In this document: positions 25,203-33,951 of the stretch, in pieces | How positions within the stretch are numbered: the stretch's first letter is position 1 | Layout: every line of letters starts with the position of its first letter | Assembly (NCBI RefSeq): GCF_001813295.1 | Contig: NZ_KV812007.1 | Span: 26,775 to 90,774 of the forward strand | Reading direction: 5' to 3' | Origin: Streptococcus sp. HMSC072G04 | Lineage (GTDB): Bacteria > Bacillota > Bacilli > Lactobacillales > Streptococcaceae | Length of the DNA stretch: 64,000 bases | Program-made: the position numbers and the translations under genes | Notes under the pieces: model-generated | Seen by the model: only the letters and a program-made list of their open reading frames with translations | Told to the model about the DNA's origin: nothing | Databases searched by the model: none

Positions 25203-25353
25203 TTGTAAATTCGTCTATAATCTGCTATAATTGTGACTAATCGAATCAATCCTTTAATACTGTCCAGAGAGGCAGGCAAGGAGCTATGGAAATGAAAGGC
25301 CTGGGAAGACCAGCCTATATTTTGTGTATCTCCTTGTTGTGGGGGATTTTTTT
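25203..25353 (+). promoter_or_regulatory. Promoter and PyrR-type attenuator of uraA
   Basis: TTGTAA (25203-25208), a 17-base spacer and the extended -10 TGCTATAAT (to 25231) start the leader. GTCCAGAGAGGC (25262-25273) matches the PyrR RNA-binding loop. CAAGGAG (25277-25283) can pair with CTCCTTG (25330-25336) as antiterminator, excluding the terminator ATCTCC/GGGGAT (25328-25333 and 25342-25347) with its T-run. So uracil nucleotides bound to PyrR should cause termination and lower permease synthesis. The leader from the T-run to the gene (about 140 bases) has no further recognised element. Confidence 0.8.
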
Positions 25354-25494
25354 GTATATTGAAAAGTGGTTTGATAAAAAAGAAATCGTCGATGATGGAG
25401 CATGAAGCACTCCCTTACGATTTGGTCATCGAAGGTAGACGTTTTTGTTCAGCCATAGCTTGTCGCATCTTAATTTTAGGAGGTTTTTACGATC

Positions 25495-26769
25495 GTGAAT
25501 GACGTTAAATATGATGTGAATGATATGCCAAAACCTGGTTTATTGCTTGGTTTATCTTTCCAGCATTTGTTTGCCATGTTTGGGGCTACAGTGCTGGTGC
25601 CGATTTTGGTTGGGATTGATCCTGCCATTGCTTTGTTCTCATCTGGTTTGGGGACCTTGGCTCACTTGACAGTGACCAAGTATAAGATTCCTGCTTATAT
25701 GGGGTCTAGTTTTGCTTATATTGCAGCGATGCAAATGCTGATGAAGTCAGATGGGATCGCGGCAGTTGCCCAGGGTGCTATGGCGGGTGGTTTGGTCTAC
25801 TTGTTTGTAGCTCTGATTGTTAAGCATGCGGGTAAAGATTGGATTAATAAGGTCCTTCCACCAATCGTGGTTGGTCCCATTATCATGGTAATTGGTTTGA
25901 GTCTTGCGGCAAATGCAGTCACTGATGCGACAACCTTAAATAAAAGCTATAGTGGTTATGCTCTATTGATTTCGATGGTGACCCTCTTTGCGGTTATCCT
26001 CTTTAACATGTATGGCAAGAAGATTGTCGGTGTCGTCCCAATTTTACTTGGATTAATTGTGGGCTATATTTTCTCATTGGCTCTTGGTTTGCTGACAGGA
26101 CATAGTTTTGTCAATTTCTCAGAGGTAAGTGCGGCGCATTGGATTCAAGTTCCAAACTTTGACATTCCATTTGTGGATTATAGCTTTAAGCTCTATCCAA
26201 GTGCGATTTTGACCATGGCTCCGATTGCCTTTGTGACCATGACGGAACATTTTGGCCACCTCATGGTTTTAAATAGTTTGACTGAGCGTGATTACTTCAA
26301 GGATCCAGGGCTTGACCATACGCTTACTGGTGATGGCTTGGCACAGATTATTGCTGGATTCTTTGGAGCTCCTCCAGTAACTTCTTATGGGGAAAACATT
26401 GGGGTGATGGCCCTTAGTAAGGTCTACTCAGTTTACGTTATTTCAGGTGCAGCAGTGATTGCGGTTGTCATGAGCTTTATTGGGAAGCTATCAGCACTCT
26501 TGCACTCTATTCCAACTCCTGTATTGGGAGGTTTGTCTATTGCCCTCTTTGGGGTTATCGCTGCTAGCGGTTTGAAAATTTTAGTTGAACATAAGATTGA
26601 TTTTGATAATAAAAAGAATCTCTTGATTGCAAGTGTGATCTTGGTATCAGGGATCGGTGGTTTGATGATTGACCTCGGTGGTCTTCAAATCACTGGTGTC
26701 GCAACGTCAACCATTCTTGGAATTGTGTTGTATCAAATCCTTCCAGAACCAAAAGCTGACCAGGCTTAG
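25495..26769 (+). CDS. uraA: Uracil permease (NCS2 family)
   Basis: The product is 424 residues with a GTG start preceded by TAGGAGG. About 14 hydrophobic segments are expected. Family motifs include FQHLFAMFGATVLVP near the N-terminus, the glutamate-containing TMTEHFGH around residues 245-252, and the NCS2 signature GENIGVMALSKVYS around 300. The PyrR-type attenuator upstream supports uracil as the substrate, imported by proton symport. It has its own terminator and stands as a single-gene operon. Confidence 0.9.
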   Translation: MNDVKYDVNDMPKPGLLLGLSFQHLFAMFGATVLVPILVGIDPAIALFSSGLGTLAHLTVTKYKIPAYMGSSFAYIAAMQMLMKSDGIAAVAQGAMAGGLVYLFVALIVKHAGKDWINKVLPPIVVGPIIMVIGLSLAANAVTDATTLNKSYSGYALLISMVTLFAVILFNMYGKKIVGVVPILLGLIVGYIFSLALGLLTGHSFVNFSEVSAAHWIQVPNFDIPFVDYSFKLYPSAILTMAPIAFVTMTEHFGHLMVLNSLTERDYFKDPGLDHTLTGDGLAQIIAGFFGAPPVTSYGENIGVMALSKVYSVYVISGAAVIAVVMSFIGKLSALLHSIPTPVLGGLSIALFGVIAASGLKILVEHKIDFDNKKNLLIASVILVSGIGGLMIDLGGLQITGVATSTILGIVLYQILPEPKADQA

Positions 26770-26815
26770 TTTGTTCTGGTAGTGAAAAAGTTTGAATGGA
26801 TTCAAACATTATAAA

Positions 26816-26862
26816 AACGAGGAACAAACTCTGATGGCAGAGTTGGTGTTCCTCGTTTTTTT
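26816..26862 (+). terminator. Terminator of uraA
   Basis: AACGAGGAACA pairs with TGTTCCTCGTT, with a second short stem (AACTCTG/CAGAGTT) inside, followed by eight T's. Confidence 0.85.
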
Positions 26863-26933
26863 TATTATGGATTGGATTTCCAAAGAGGCTTTCCTTCATT
26901 AAGTTGACTGCGTTTCTTAAATGGTAATGATTG

Positions 26934-27274
26934 TTATCGTGGTGGAAGACCAAGGGCGATGCGGCCATATCGGCTGATTCGTGTAATTTTCCAAGCGGGT
27001 GACCAAGTTACTTCAACCTTGACATCTTCGATCCCCTCGATCTCTTTTAGGCGAGCGACGATTTCGATCGGAAGACTCTCAGCGCAGCTACAAGCCGTAC
27101 GGTAAAGGTCATAACCACCTTGCAAGTACCGGCTTCATCTAGATGGATCTCGTAGATCAGTCCAAGATTATAAACATCTAACTCAACATCGGTATCAAAT
27201 ACAAGCTCCAATTTTTCGATTAACGGCTTCTCTAGTGTCAGGGCGCGGTCATTGATTTTGATATCCTCTCTCAT
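26934..27274 (-). pseudogene. SufT-like MIP18/DUF59 protein, frameshifted
   Basis: The first frame starts [20 protein letters not shown] and follows DUF59 proteins (DVYNLGLIYEIHLD, KVVMTFT). At about 27099-27102 the frame changes, and the continuation is in another frame with ACSCAESLP and EVTWSPAWKITRISRYGRIALG. The normal family has VMTFTxTACxC, so one base is missing there. The intact protein would be about 112 residues and help iron-sulfur cluster assembly; its conserved cysteines fall after the frameshift. It could be a true inactivation or a sequencing error. It is not linked to suf genes here. Confidence 0.8.
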
Positions 27275-27444
27275 CGCAAGATCCTTTCAGTGTAGTATGG
27301 CTTCCATTTTCTCATAATTCGGCTGATAAGGCAAGAAGAGAAAGAGGTTTTGAACGTGTCGAACGAAGGAAATTCGGTCCAGCCTCCATTTCTCTTCGAA
27401 TTTGTGGTAAAATAGAGGCAAAAGTAAGACAAAGGATGAAGGCT

Positions 27445-28728
27445 ATGAAATTACAAAAACCAAAAGGGACCCAGGATATCCTTCCTGGCGATTCAGCGAA
27501 ATGGCAATATGTAGAAGGCTTTGCACGCAAGGTCTTTGCGCGATACCATTATGATGAAATCCGCACACCGATCTTCGAACATTATGAAGTCATCAGCCGT
27601 TCAGTAGGGGATACAACGGATATCGTTACCAAAGAAATGTATGACTTCTATGACAAGGGAGACCGTCATATCACGCTTCGTCCAGAAGGGACAGCTCCTG
27701 TTGTCCGCTCGTATGTAGAAAACAAACTCTTTGCGCCTGAGGTACAAAAACCAAGTAAGTTCTATTACATAGGCCCAATGTTCCGCTATGAACGTCCTCA
27801 AGCAGGTCGTTTGCGTCAATTCCACCAAATTGGGGTAGAATGCTTTGGATCGAGCAATCCTGCAACGGATGTCGAAACCATTGCCATGGCAGCGCAATTC
27901 CTGAAAGAACTAGGAATTGACAATGTGACCTTGCACTTGAACACCTTGGGAAGCCCTGCTAGTCGTCAGGCTTATCGTCAAGCCTTGATTGATTACCTCT
28001 TGCCAATGAAGGATCAATTGTCTAAGGACAGCCAACGTCGCTTAGAAGAAAATCCGCTTCGTGTCTTGGATTCAAAAGAAAAAGAAGACAAGGCCGCGGT
28101 TGAACAGGCTCCTTCCATCCTAGACTATCTAGATGAAGAAAGCCAAGCGCATTTTGATGCGGTTCGTCGGATGTTAGAAGATTTAGGTGTAGCCTATGTC
28201 ATCGATACCAATATGGTGCGTGGCTTGGATTACTACAACCACACGATTTTTGAGTTCATTACAGAAATTGAAGGCAATGAATTGACAGTCTGTGCGGGTG
28301 GTCGCTATGATGGTTTGGTTGAATACTTCGGTGGCCCTGCGACAGCTGGTTTTGGATTTGGTATCGGTGTGGAACGGATCCTTCTCGTTCTTGAAAAGAA
28401 AGGCATTGAATTACCGATCGAAACAGGCCTAGATGCCTATATCGCTGTCCTAGGAGATGAGGTCAATGAAGCAGCGCTTAGCTTGGTTCAAGCCCTTCGA
28501 ATCCAAGGTTTCAAGGCAGAACGTGATTACCTTGGACGCAAGCTCAAGGCACAATTTAAGTCAGCAGATGTCTTTGCGGCCAAAGCCTTAATTACCTTAG
28601 GAAGTAGTGAAGTTGAGAGTGGTCAAGTTACTGTGAAAAATAACCAAACTCGTCAAGAAGTAACGGTAGCTCTTGAAAGCTTGAAGAAAGACTTTCCATC
28701 TGTTTTAGCAGAGTTGGGATTGGCTTGA
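27445..28728 (+). CDS. hisS: Histidyl-tRNA synthetase
   Basis: The product is 427 residues, the normal class II HisRS length. The start at 27445 follows AAAGGA; the in-frame ATG nine bases earlier overlaps that site. Motif 2 region [17 protein letters not shown], the histidine-binding [13 protein letters not shown] and [15 protein letters not shown], and motif 3 [15 protein letters not shown] are intact. The C-terminal anticodon domain starts near residue 330. In many streptococci aspS follows; here thrC does. Confidence 0.95.
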   Translation: MKLQKPKGTQDILPGDSAKWQYVEGFARKVFARYHYDEIRTPIFEHYEVISRSVGDTTDIVTKEMYDFYDKGDRHITLRPEGTAPVVRSYVENKLFAPEVQKPSKFYYIGPMFRYERPQAGRLRQFHQIGVECFGSSNPATDVETIAMAAQFLKELGIDNVTLHLNTLGSPASRQAYRQALIDYLLPMKDQLSKDSQRRLEENPLRVLDSKEKEDKAAVEQAPSILDYLDEESQAHFDAVRRMLEDLGVAYVIDTNMVRGLDYYNHTIFEFITEIEGNELTVCAGGRYDGLVEYFGGPATAGFGFGIGVERILLVLEKKGIELPIETGLDAYIAVLGDEVNEAALSLVQALRIQGFKAERDYLGRKLKAQFKSADVFAAKALITLGSSEVESGQVTVKNNQTRQEVTVALESLKKDFPSVLAELGLA

Positions 28729-28772
28729 TCAAATCTTTCAGACACCTGTAAAACAGATTCGCATGGGAGTAG

Positions 28773-28802
28773 GAGCAAAATCGTTGCACCTGCTCTCTTT
28801 TA
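28773..28802 (+). terminator. Possible terminator of hisS
   Basis: GAGCA pairs with TGCTC across a 13-base loop, followed by TCTTTT. The stem is short, so the call is weak. Confidence 0.4.
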
Positions 28803-28867
28803 TCTAGCTTCTGTTTGCCGACCTTTGCCAAGATTTGGCGAAAAGCCGTTAAATTTTCTGACATTTA

Positions 28868-28876
28868 TGATATAAT
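28868..28876 (+). promoter_or_regulatory. Extended -10 promoter of thrC
   Basis: TGATATAAT lies 32 bases before the thrC start; the -35 region (around 28848) is poor. Confidence 0.5.
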
Positions 28877-28908
28877 GAGAAGACTACTAGTAAAGGAATG
28901 AATCAGTC

Positions 28909-30393
28909 ATGACATTAGTTTACCAATCAACACGAGATGAAAAAAATACTGTAACAGCTAGTCAAGCCATCCTTCAAGGATTGGCGACAGATGGCGGTTT
29001 GTTTACCCCAGTCTCTTATTCTCAAGTAGAGCTGGATTTTGATACCCTCAAAGACGCTTCTTACCAAGAAGTGGCCAAGCTTGTTTTGTCAGCCTTTTTG
29101 GACGACTTTACAGCAGAAGAGTTGGACTACTGTATTTCTCATGCTTATGACAGCAAGTTTGATACTCCAGCTATTGCTCCTCTTGTCAAACTCGATGGGC
29201 AGTACAACTTGGAACTCTTCCATGGTTCCACCATTGCCTTTAAAGATATGGCTTTGTCGATCTTGCCTTACTTTATGACAACAGCAGCTAAAAAGCACGG
29301 TTTGGAAAATAAAATTGTCATCTTGACGGCGACTTCTGGAGATACAGGAAAAGCTGCTATGGCAGGTTTTGCCGATGTTCCAGGGACAGAGATCATTGTC
29401 TTTTATCCAAAAGATGGTGTCAGCAAGGTGCAAGAATTGCAAATGACGACTCAAACGGGGGACAATACCCATGTCATCGCGATCGATGGAAACTTTGACG
29501 ATGCCCAAACCAATGTCAAACACATGTTCAATGATGTGGCGCTTCGTGAAAAATTAGCAACCAACAAGATGCAATTCTCATCAGCCAACTCTATGAACAT
29601 TGGTCGTTTGGTGCCTCAGGTTGTCTATTACGTATACGCCTATGCGCAATTGGTGAAGACAGGCCAAATCACAGCGGGAGAAAAAGTCAACTTTACCGTC
29701 CCAACAGGAAACTTTGGAAATATCTTAGCAGCTTTCTATGCCAAACAAATCGGTCTTCCAGTTGGAAAATTGATCTGTGCGTCAAATGAAAACAATGTCT
29801 TGACAGACTTCTTCAAAACACATGTCTATGATAAGAAACGTGAGTTCAAGGTGACCACTAGCCCATCAATGGATATTTTAGTCTCTTCAAACTTGGAACG
29901 CTTGATTTTCCACTTGGTAGGCAATGATGCCACAAAGACCAAAGAATTGATGGAAAGCCTCGTTGCAACAGGTCAGTACCAATTGTCCAACTTTGACGCA
30001 GACATCTTAGATTTGTTTGCGGCTGCATACGCAGATGAAGCAGAAACTGCTGCAGAGATCAAGCGGGTTTATGAAGCGTCTGATTACATCGAAGACCCTC
30101 ATACAGCCGTAGCATCAGCCGTTTATCAAAAATACCGGACCCAAACAGGGGATACTGCTAAAACAGTTATTGCCTCTACAGCAAGTCCTTACAAATTCCC
30201 AGTTGTAGCAGTAGAAGCGGTGACAGGCGAGACAGGTCTAGGCGATTTCGAAGCCTTGGCTAAATTACACACACTCTCAGGTGTTCCTGTGCCACCGGCT
30301 GTAGACGGCCTTGAAACTGCACCGGTTCGCCATCGTACAAGCGTGGCAGCCAAAGACATGCAAGCAGCCGTAGAAGACTACTTGGGACTTTAA
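28909..30393 (+). CDS. thrC: Threonine synthase
   Basis: The product is 494 residues, the size of the long bacterial form. It converts O-phosphohomoserine to threonine with PLP; the PLP lysine is in HGSTIAFKDMALS at about residues 105-117. Other conserved parts are TATSGDTGKAAMAGF and VPTGNFGNILAAFYAK. The start follows AAAGGAATG. It is monocistronic, with a terminator directly after. hom and thrB are not in the window. Confidence 0.95.
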   Translation: MTLVYQSTRDEKNTVTASQAILQGLATDGGLFTPVSYSQVELDFDTLKDASYQEVAKLVLSAFLDDFTAEELDYCISHAYDSKFDTPAIAPLVKLDGQYNLELFHGSTIAFKDMALSILPYFMTTAAKKHGLENKIVILTATSGDTGKAAMAGFADVPGTEIIVFYPKDGVSKVQELQMTTQTGDNTHVIAIDGNFDDAQTNVKHMFNDVALREKLATNKMQFSSANSMNIGRLVPQVVYYVYAYAQLVKTGQITAGEKVNFTVPTGNFGNILAAFYAKQIGLPVGKLICASNENNVLTDFFKTHVYDKKREFKVTTSPSMDILVSSNLERLIFHLVGNDATKTKELMESLVATGQYQLSNFDADILDLFAAAYADEAETAAEIKRVYEASDYIEDPHTAVASAVYQKYRTQTGDTAKTVIASTASPYKFPVVAVEAVTGETGLGDFEALAKLHTLSGVPVPPAVDGLETAPVRHRTSVAAKDMQAAVEDYLGL

Positions 30394-30413
30394 TTCTCTG
30401 TATTAGAAAGATC

Positions 30414-30440
30414 AAAAGAGCCGTTTGGCTCTTTTATATA
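30414..30440 (+). terminator. Terminator of thrC
   Basis: AAAAGAGCC-GTTT-GGCTCTTTT is a perfect nine-pair hairpin with built-in T-run. The next gene starts four bases after it. Confidence 0.85.
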
Positions 30441-30443
30441 CTC

Positions 30444-31724
30444 ATGAATTCGTACAAAAAAATCTTAAACATCGCCCTTCCTGCCATGGGTGAAAATTTC
30501 TTACAAATGCTGATGGGCATGGTGGATTCTTATTTAGTGGCTCACCTGGGCTTGATTGCCATTTCAGGTGTTTCCGTCGCAGGGAATATCATCACGATCT
30601 ATCAAGCCATCTTTTTGGCACTGGGTGCGGCAGTTGCCAGTGTCATGTCCAAAAGCTTGGGCGAAAAAAATCAAGAAACCATTGCCTACCATGCGACAGA
30701 GTCACTGAAGGTGACCTTATTGTTGAGTGCTCTCTTAGGAGGGGCTTCGCTGTTATTTGGACGCCAGATGATTTCGCTGTTGGGGACTGAAGCTGCAGTA
30801 GCCGAAAGCGGGGGGATTTACCTTTCCTTGGTCGGCGGGACCATTGTTCTCTTAGGATTGATGATGACCTTGGGCTCCTTGGTTCGGGTGGCCAACAATC
30901 CACGTCTTCCTATGTATGTGAGCCTGTTGACCAATCTATTAAATGCTCTGTTCTCCTCTGTGGCCATTTTCCTTTTTGGCTGGGGCATTGTCGGCGCGGC
31001 TTTGGGGACGGTGCTGGCCCGTCTGGTGGGCGTCCTCCTCTTGTGGCAAAAGGTTCGTCTGCCCTTTGCACCCCTTCGTTGGGGATTGGATCGTAAGCTC
31101 TTGAACTTAGCACTTCCAGCTGCCGGAGAGCGCTTGATGATGCGGGCTGGAGATGTGGTGATTATCGCGATCGTGGTCGCCTTTGGAACCGAGGCAGTCG
31201 CAGGAAATGCCATCGGAGAGACCTTGACCCAGTTTAACTACATGCCGGTGTTTGGAGTGGCCACAGCGACGGTCATGCTCGTAGCACGGAGCCTGGGTGA
31301 AGGTGATCTTGAGCAGCTTCACCGCCTTCGAAAGCAGTCTTACTGCTTGTCCTTTGTGTTGATGTTGCCCATTGCTCTGGGAGTTTTTTGGGGGGGCACT
31401 CTTCTGACCCATCTCTACACACAGGATGTGAAAGCGGTAGAAGCTAGCCTATCGGTTGTCCTCTTTTCTTTGTTGGGAACACCATTTACAGCAGGAACGG
31501 TCATCTATACAGCTGTTTGGCAAGGCTTGGGAAATGGGAAACTTCCATTTTATGCAACGACGATTGGCATGTGGGTCATTCGAATTGGAGCCGGTTATCT
31601 GCTTGGAGTAACCCTTGGCTTTGGCCTTCCAGGGGTCTGGACGGGGACCTTGCTAGACAATGGCTTTCGTTGGCTATTTTTGAGTCAGCTATATAGACGA
31701 ACAGTAGGAGAGGAGAAAAAATGA
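30444..31724 (+). CDS. MATE family multidrug efflux protein
   Basis: The product is 426 residues with 12 expected membrane helices. It has the MATE layout of two six-helix halves: IALPAMGENFLQMLMGMVDSYLVAHLG at the start and LALPAAGERLMMRAGDVVIIAI at the second half. MATE proteins export drugs or metabolites with Na+ or H+ gradients. The start at 30444 is right behind the thrC terminator, with no ribosome binding site visible, so either initiation depends on the terminator context or a later start is used. The stop overlaps the next gene (ATGA). Confidence 0.85.
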   Translation: MNSYKKILNIALPAMGENFLQMLMGMVDSYLVAHLGLIAISGVSVAGNIITIYQAIFLALGAAVASVMSKSLGEKNQETIAYHATESLKVTLLLSALLGGASLLFGRQMISLLGTEAAVAESGGIYLSLVGGTIVLLGLMMTLGSLVRVANNPRLPMYVSLLTNLLNALFSSVAIFLFGWGIVGAALGTVLARLVGVLLLWQKVRLPFAPLRWGLDRKLLNLALPAAGERLMMRAGDVVIIAIVVAFGTEAVAGNAIGETLTQFNYMPVFGVATATVMLVARSLGEGDLEQLHRLRKQSYCLSFVLMLPIALGVFWGGTLLTHLYTQDVKAVEASLSVVLFSLLGTPFTAGTVIYTAVWQGLGNGKLPFYATTIGMWVIRIGAGYLLGVTLGFGLPGVWTGTLLDNGFRWLFLSQLYRRTVGEEKK

Positions 31725-32350
31725 CAAAACGATCCTTTATTTGGGATTTGGATGGGACCTTGCTGGATTCCTATGATGCTATTTTAGCAGGTCTTGAGGA
31801 AACCTATGCAACTTATCAGCTTCCGTTTGACCGAGCGAGGATCAAAGACTACATCTTGAAACATTCGGTTCAAGATCTTTTAGTAGCGGTGGCGGAGGAG
31901 CATCATCTGGATGTGACGGACTTAAATCATCGCCGAGCTGAAAGTCTAGCAGAGAAAAATGCCCAGGTCCTTCTGATGGATGGGGCGCCTGATGTCCTAG
32001 CCTGGGGACAAGAAGCTGGAATTGAGCAGTTTGTCTATACCCATAAGGGAGAGAATGCCTTTGTCATCCTACGGGACTTGGGCCTGGAATCTTTTTTTAC
32101 AGAGATTTTGACCAGTCAAAGTGGTTTTGCCCGCAAGCCTGACCCAGAAGCTGCCATGTATCTGATGGAGAAGTACGGGTTGGAGCCAGAAAATACCTAC
32201 TATATTGGGGATCGGAGCCTGGATATTGACTTTGCAAGAAATAGCCAGATTCAGAGTATCAATTTCTTGACGTCTGACTATCAAGGCAATCATCAGATGA
32301 ACACCTTACTAGATATCCCAGGTATTTTAAACGCTGAAAAGAATCTGTAA
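31721..32350 (+). CDS. HAD-family hydrolase (phosphoglycolate phosphatase-like)
   Basis: The product is 209 residues. Motif I WDLDGTLLDSYD at about 8-19 holds the nucleophilic Asp and acid/base Asp; motif II is in VYTHK; Lys in ARKPDPEA and the DRSLDIDFA motif complete the active site. The cap is of the small helical type. Substrate is probably a sugar or nucleotide phosphate. ATGA overlap with the MATE gene and GGAGAGGAG before the start indicate one operon, though the two functions are not obviously linked. Confidence 0.85.
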   Translation: MTKRSFIWDLDGTLLDSYDAILAGLEETYATYQLPFDRARIKDYILKHSVQDLLVAVAEEHHLDVTDLNHRRAESLAEKNAQVLLMDGAPDVLAWGQEAGIEQFVYTHKGENAFVILRDLGLESFFTEILTSQSGFARKPDPEAAMYLMEKYGLEPENTYYIGDRSLDIDFARNSQIQSINFLTSDYQGNHQMNTLLDIPGILNAEKNL

Positions 32351-32378
32351 AGAATTTGTTTTCATTTTGAAATAAAGT

Positions 32379-32411
32379 CGTAAGCTTTCTTTAAGAAATG
32401 TCCGCTATAAT
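32379..32411 (+). promoter_or_regulatory. CiaR-type promoter of the small RNA
   Basis: CGTAAG-N5-TTTAAG (32379-32395) matches the CiaR direct repeat NTTAAG-N5-WTTAAG with one mismatch, and lies ten bases before TATAAT (32406-32411), the arrangement of CiaRH-controlled csRNA promoters. Confidence 0.65.
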
Positions 32412-32417
32412 AGAATC

Positions 32418-32526
32418 ATAAACAAAGACCTCAACAAAGACCTCCTAACTTTGTTTAGAAAAATCCTAAAACTTTTCTTTTTCATAATAATCTCCCTAAG
32501 AGTCGCCAAATCAGGCGGCTTTTTTT
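32418..32526 (+). ncRNA. CiaRH-dependent small RNA (csRNA family), candidate
   Basis: A transcript of about 110 bases would start near 32418. It has the hairpin AACAAAG-ACCTCCTAA-CTTTGTTT exposing CCTCC, complementary to ribosome binding sites, then a single-stranded A/U-rich stretch. It ends with the terminator AGTCGCC-AAATCA-GGCGGCT and T-run (32499-32526). Streptococcal csRNAs have this layout and repress targets such as comC by pairing near their start codons. No protein frame fits. Expression is inferred. Confidence 0.65.
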
Positions 32527-32580
32527 GTGTAAAAAAACAGTGCAAGCTCTTTTCCTTGCAAGAGGATATGAAATATTTTA

Positions 32581-32598
32581 TAATTGATTAGTCAATTA
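32581..32598 (+). promoter_or_regulatory. Operator palindrome upstream of marR
   Basis: TAATTGA-TTAG-TCAATTA is a perfect dyad 32 bases before the marR start, of the size bound by MarR dimers; autoregulation is likely. Confidence 0.6.
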
Positions 32599-32630
32599 TT
32601 GATTTATCAAAAATAATACGGAGAAGGAAT

Positions 32631-33059
32631 ATGGCAGAAATAAATGATTTGCTCTACCAACTACGTTTGGCAGATCAATCAACTACGCAACTTTTTGAAA
32701 AGCGCCTAGGGATTAGCTTAACGCGTTATCAAATTTTGCAGGATTTATTAGAACAAGCGCCTTGCAATCAGATCGCGGTTCAGGAACGCTTGCAGATTGA
32801 TCCAGCGGCCTTAACCCGGCATTTCAAAATATTGGAAAAGGAAGGGTTTGTCCATCGGAGTCGAAATCCAAAAAACCAGCGGGAAATCTTAATTCATTTG
32901 ACGGATACGGCCTATAATCGTTTGGTCAAACATCCCCCTCGCCATCATGTGGCGGTGAAAGAACAGATGAGTCGGATTTTGACTGCTCAAGAACAAGAGC
33001 AATTTTCTTACCTGCTGGACAAATTAGTATCTGGCATTGAACAAATAACAGTCGAATAA
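32631..33059 (+). CDS. MarR family transcriptional regulator
   Basis: The product is 142 residues. The winged helix-turn-helix covers about 30-100 (LTRYQILQDLLEQ, LQIDPAALTRHFKILEKEGFVHR, NPKNQREILIHLTD), with dimerisation helices at the ends. GGAGAAGG precedes the start. It is followed 15 bases later by a small membrane protein gene, the likely target together with itself. Inducer is unknown. Confidence 0.9.
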   Translation: MAEINDLLYQLRLADQSTTQLFEKRLGISLTRYQILQDLLEQAPCNQIAVQERLQIDPAALTRHFKILEKEGFVHRSRNPKNQREILIHLTDTAYNRLVKHPPRHHVAVKEQMSRILTAQEQEQFSYLLDKLVSGIEQITVE

Positions 33060-33074
33060 AAAGGAGAATCTACG

Positions 33075-33437
33075 ATGTCATTACTGACGATTATTTTAGC
33101 AAGTCTTGCTGCACTGGAGCATTTATATATTTTTTATTTGGAGAGCATCAGAACCACATCTGATACCACAAGTCGGGTTTTCAACATGGATAAAGAAGAA
33201 CTCGTCCGCCCATCTGTGACCTCTTTATTTAAGAATCAAGGAATATACAATGCCTTGATTGGTGTCTTCCTCTTGTATGGATTGTTTGTCTCTAAAAATA
33301 GTGAAGTTGTTACGATTTTTGTGCTCTTTATTATTGGAGCAGCGGCCTACGGTGCGATGACAGCCAATAAAAAGATTATCTTGACCCAAGGCGGTCCTGC
33401 AATTTTAGCTTTGTTGAGTATCCTATTTTTGGGATAA
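33075..33437 (+). CDS. DUF1304 family membrane protein
   Basis: The product is 120 residues with four predicted membrane helices (about 3-22, 52-70, 76-93, 101-118). ALEHLYIFYLESI and NQGIYNALIG are family hallmarks. Function is unknown. Its operon with marR suggests a response to a small compound. Confidence 0.85.
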   Translation: MSLLTIILASLAALEHLYIFYLESIRTTSDTTSRVFNMDKEELVRPSVTSLFKNQGIYNALIGVFLLYGLFVSKNSEVVTIFVLFIIGAAAYGAMTANKKIILTQGGPAILALLSILFLG

Positions 33438-33519
33438 AAAGGACGTGCCGATAGGAATCTTTGAGCTGATTTTATTAAATTAGTGTAGAAAAAAGTATAA
33501 AAAAAGACTAAAAATTTTA

Positions 33520-33547
33520 TTGACTTTCGAAAAAAAAGGGTTATAAT
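33520..33547 (+). promoter_or_regulatory. Promoter of the trp operon
   Basis: TTGACT (33520-33525) and TATAAT (33542-33547) with 16-base spacing stand just before the T-box leader. Confidence 0.75.
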
Positions 33548-33552
33548 GGTAG

Positions 33553-33802
33553 CAACAGAAAAGTAATGAGTCGGCTATTTTCAGGGAGCTTGTGGGAATT
33601 GTGAACAAGCAATAGCGACTGATGAAAATTGGACTGTTATGATCAATGAATTCTAACCCATGTGAATTCGGTTGGCACCCCTTACCGTGCAACTCCTTGA
33701 TAGAGGAGATAGAGATGTAGGGAAAGACCAGCTAATTTTCCCTATAAAAGAGGTGGCACCGCGGACACTACGCCCTCACACAGTTTTTGTGTGAGGGCTT
33801 TT
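33553..33802 (+). promoter_or_regulatory. Tryptophan-specific T-box riboswitch
   Basis: The leader contains the T-box sequence GAGGTGGCACCGCGGAC (33750-33766) that pairs with the tRNA acceptor end. The specifier loop lies between AACAG and CTGTT of stem I, with TGG (33630-33632) as Trp codon in ATTGGACTG. The terminator is GCCCTCACAC / GTGTGAGGGC (33772-33798) with TTTTC. Uncharged tRNA-Trp should prevent termination and switch on trpE and the rest. Between 33803 and the gene lie two partial repeats of CCTTAGCAAGC and no gene. Confidence 0.9.
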
Positions 33803-33951
33803 CTATGTGCCTTAGCAAGCAAAGCGAGCTTAGGCACATTGATCCCAAAGCGCAAACAGAGCGATGGGATAACCTTGATCGCCTTAGCAAGCGAAGTAGG
33901 GTGCGGTTGAATTCCTTAGAATAAAAGAGTTCTAGAAGAGAGGTTTCTGAT

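Noticed and set aside
25286..25405. A 39-codon hydrophobic reading frame in the uraA leader, preceded by AAGGAG
   Set aside because: The AAGGAG is part of the PyrR antiterminator stem and only two bases from the ATG, and the frame runs across the terminator. Structure explains the sequence better than a peptide.
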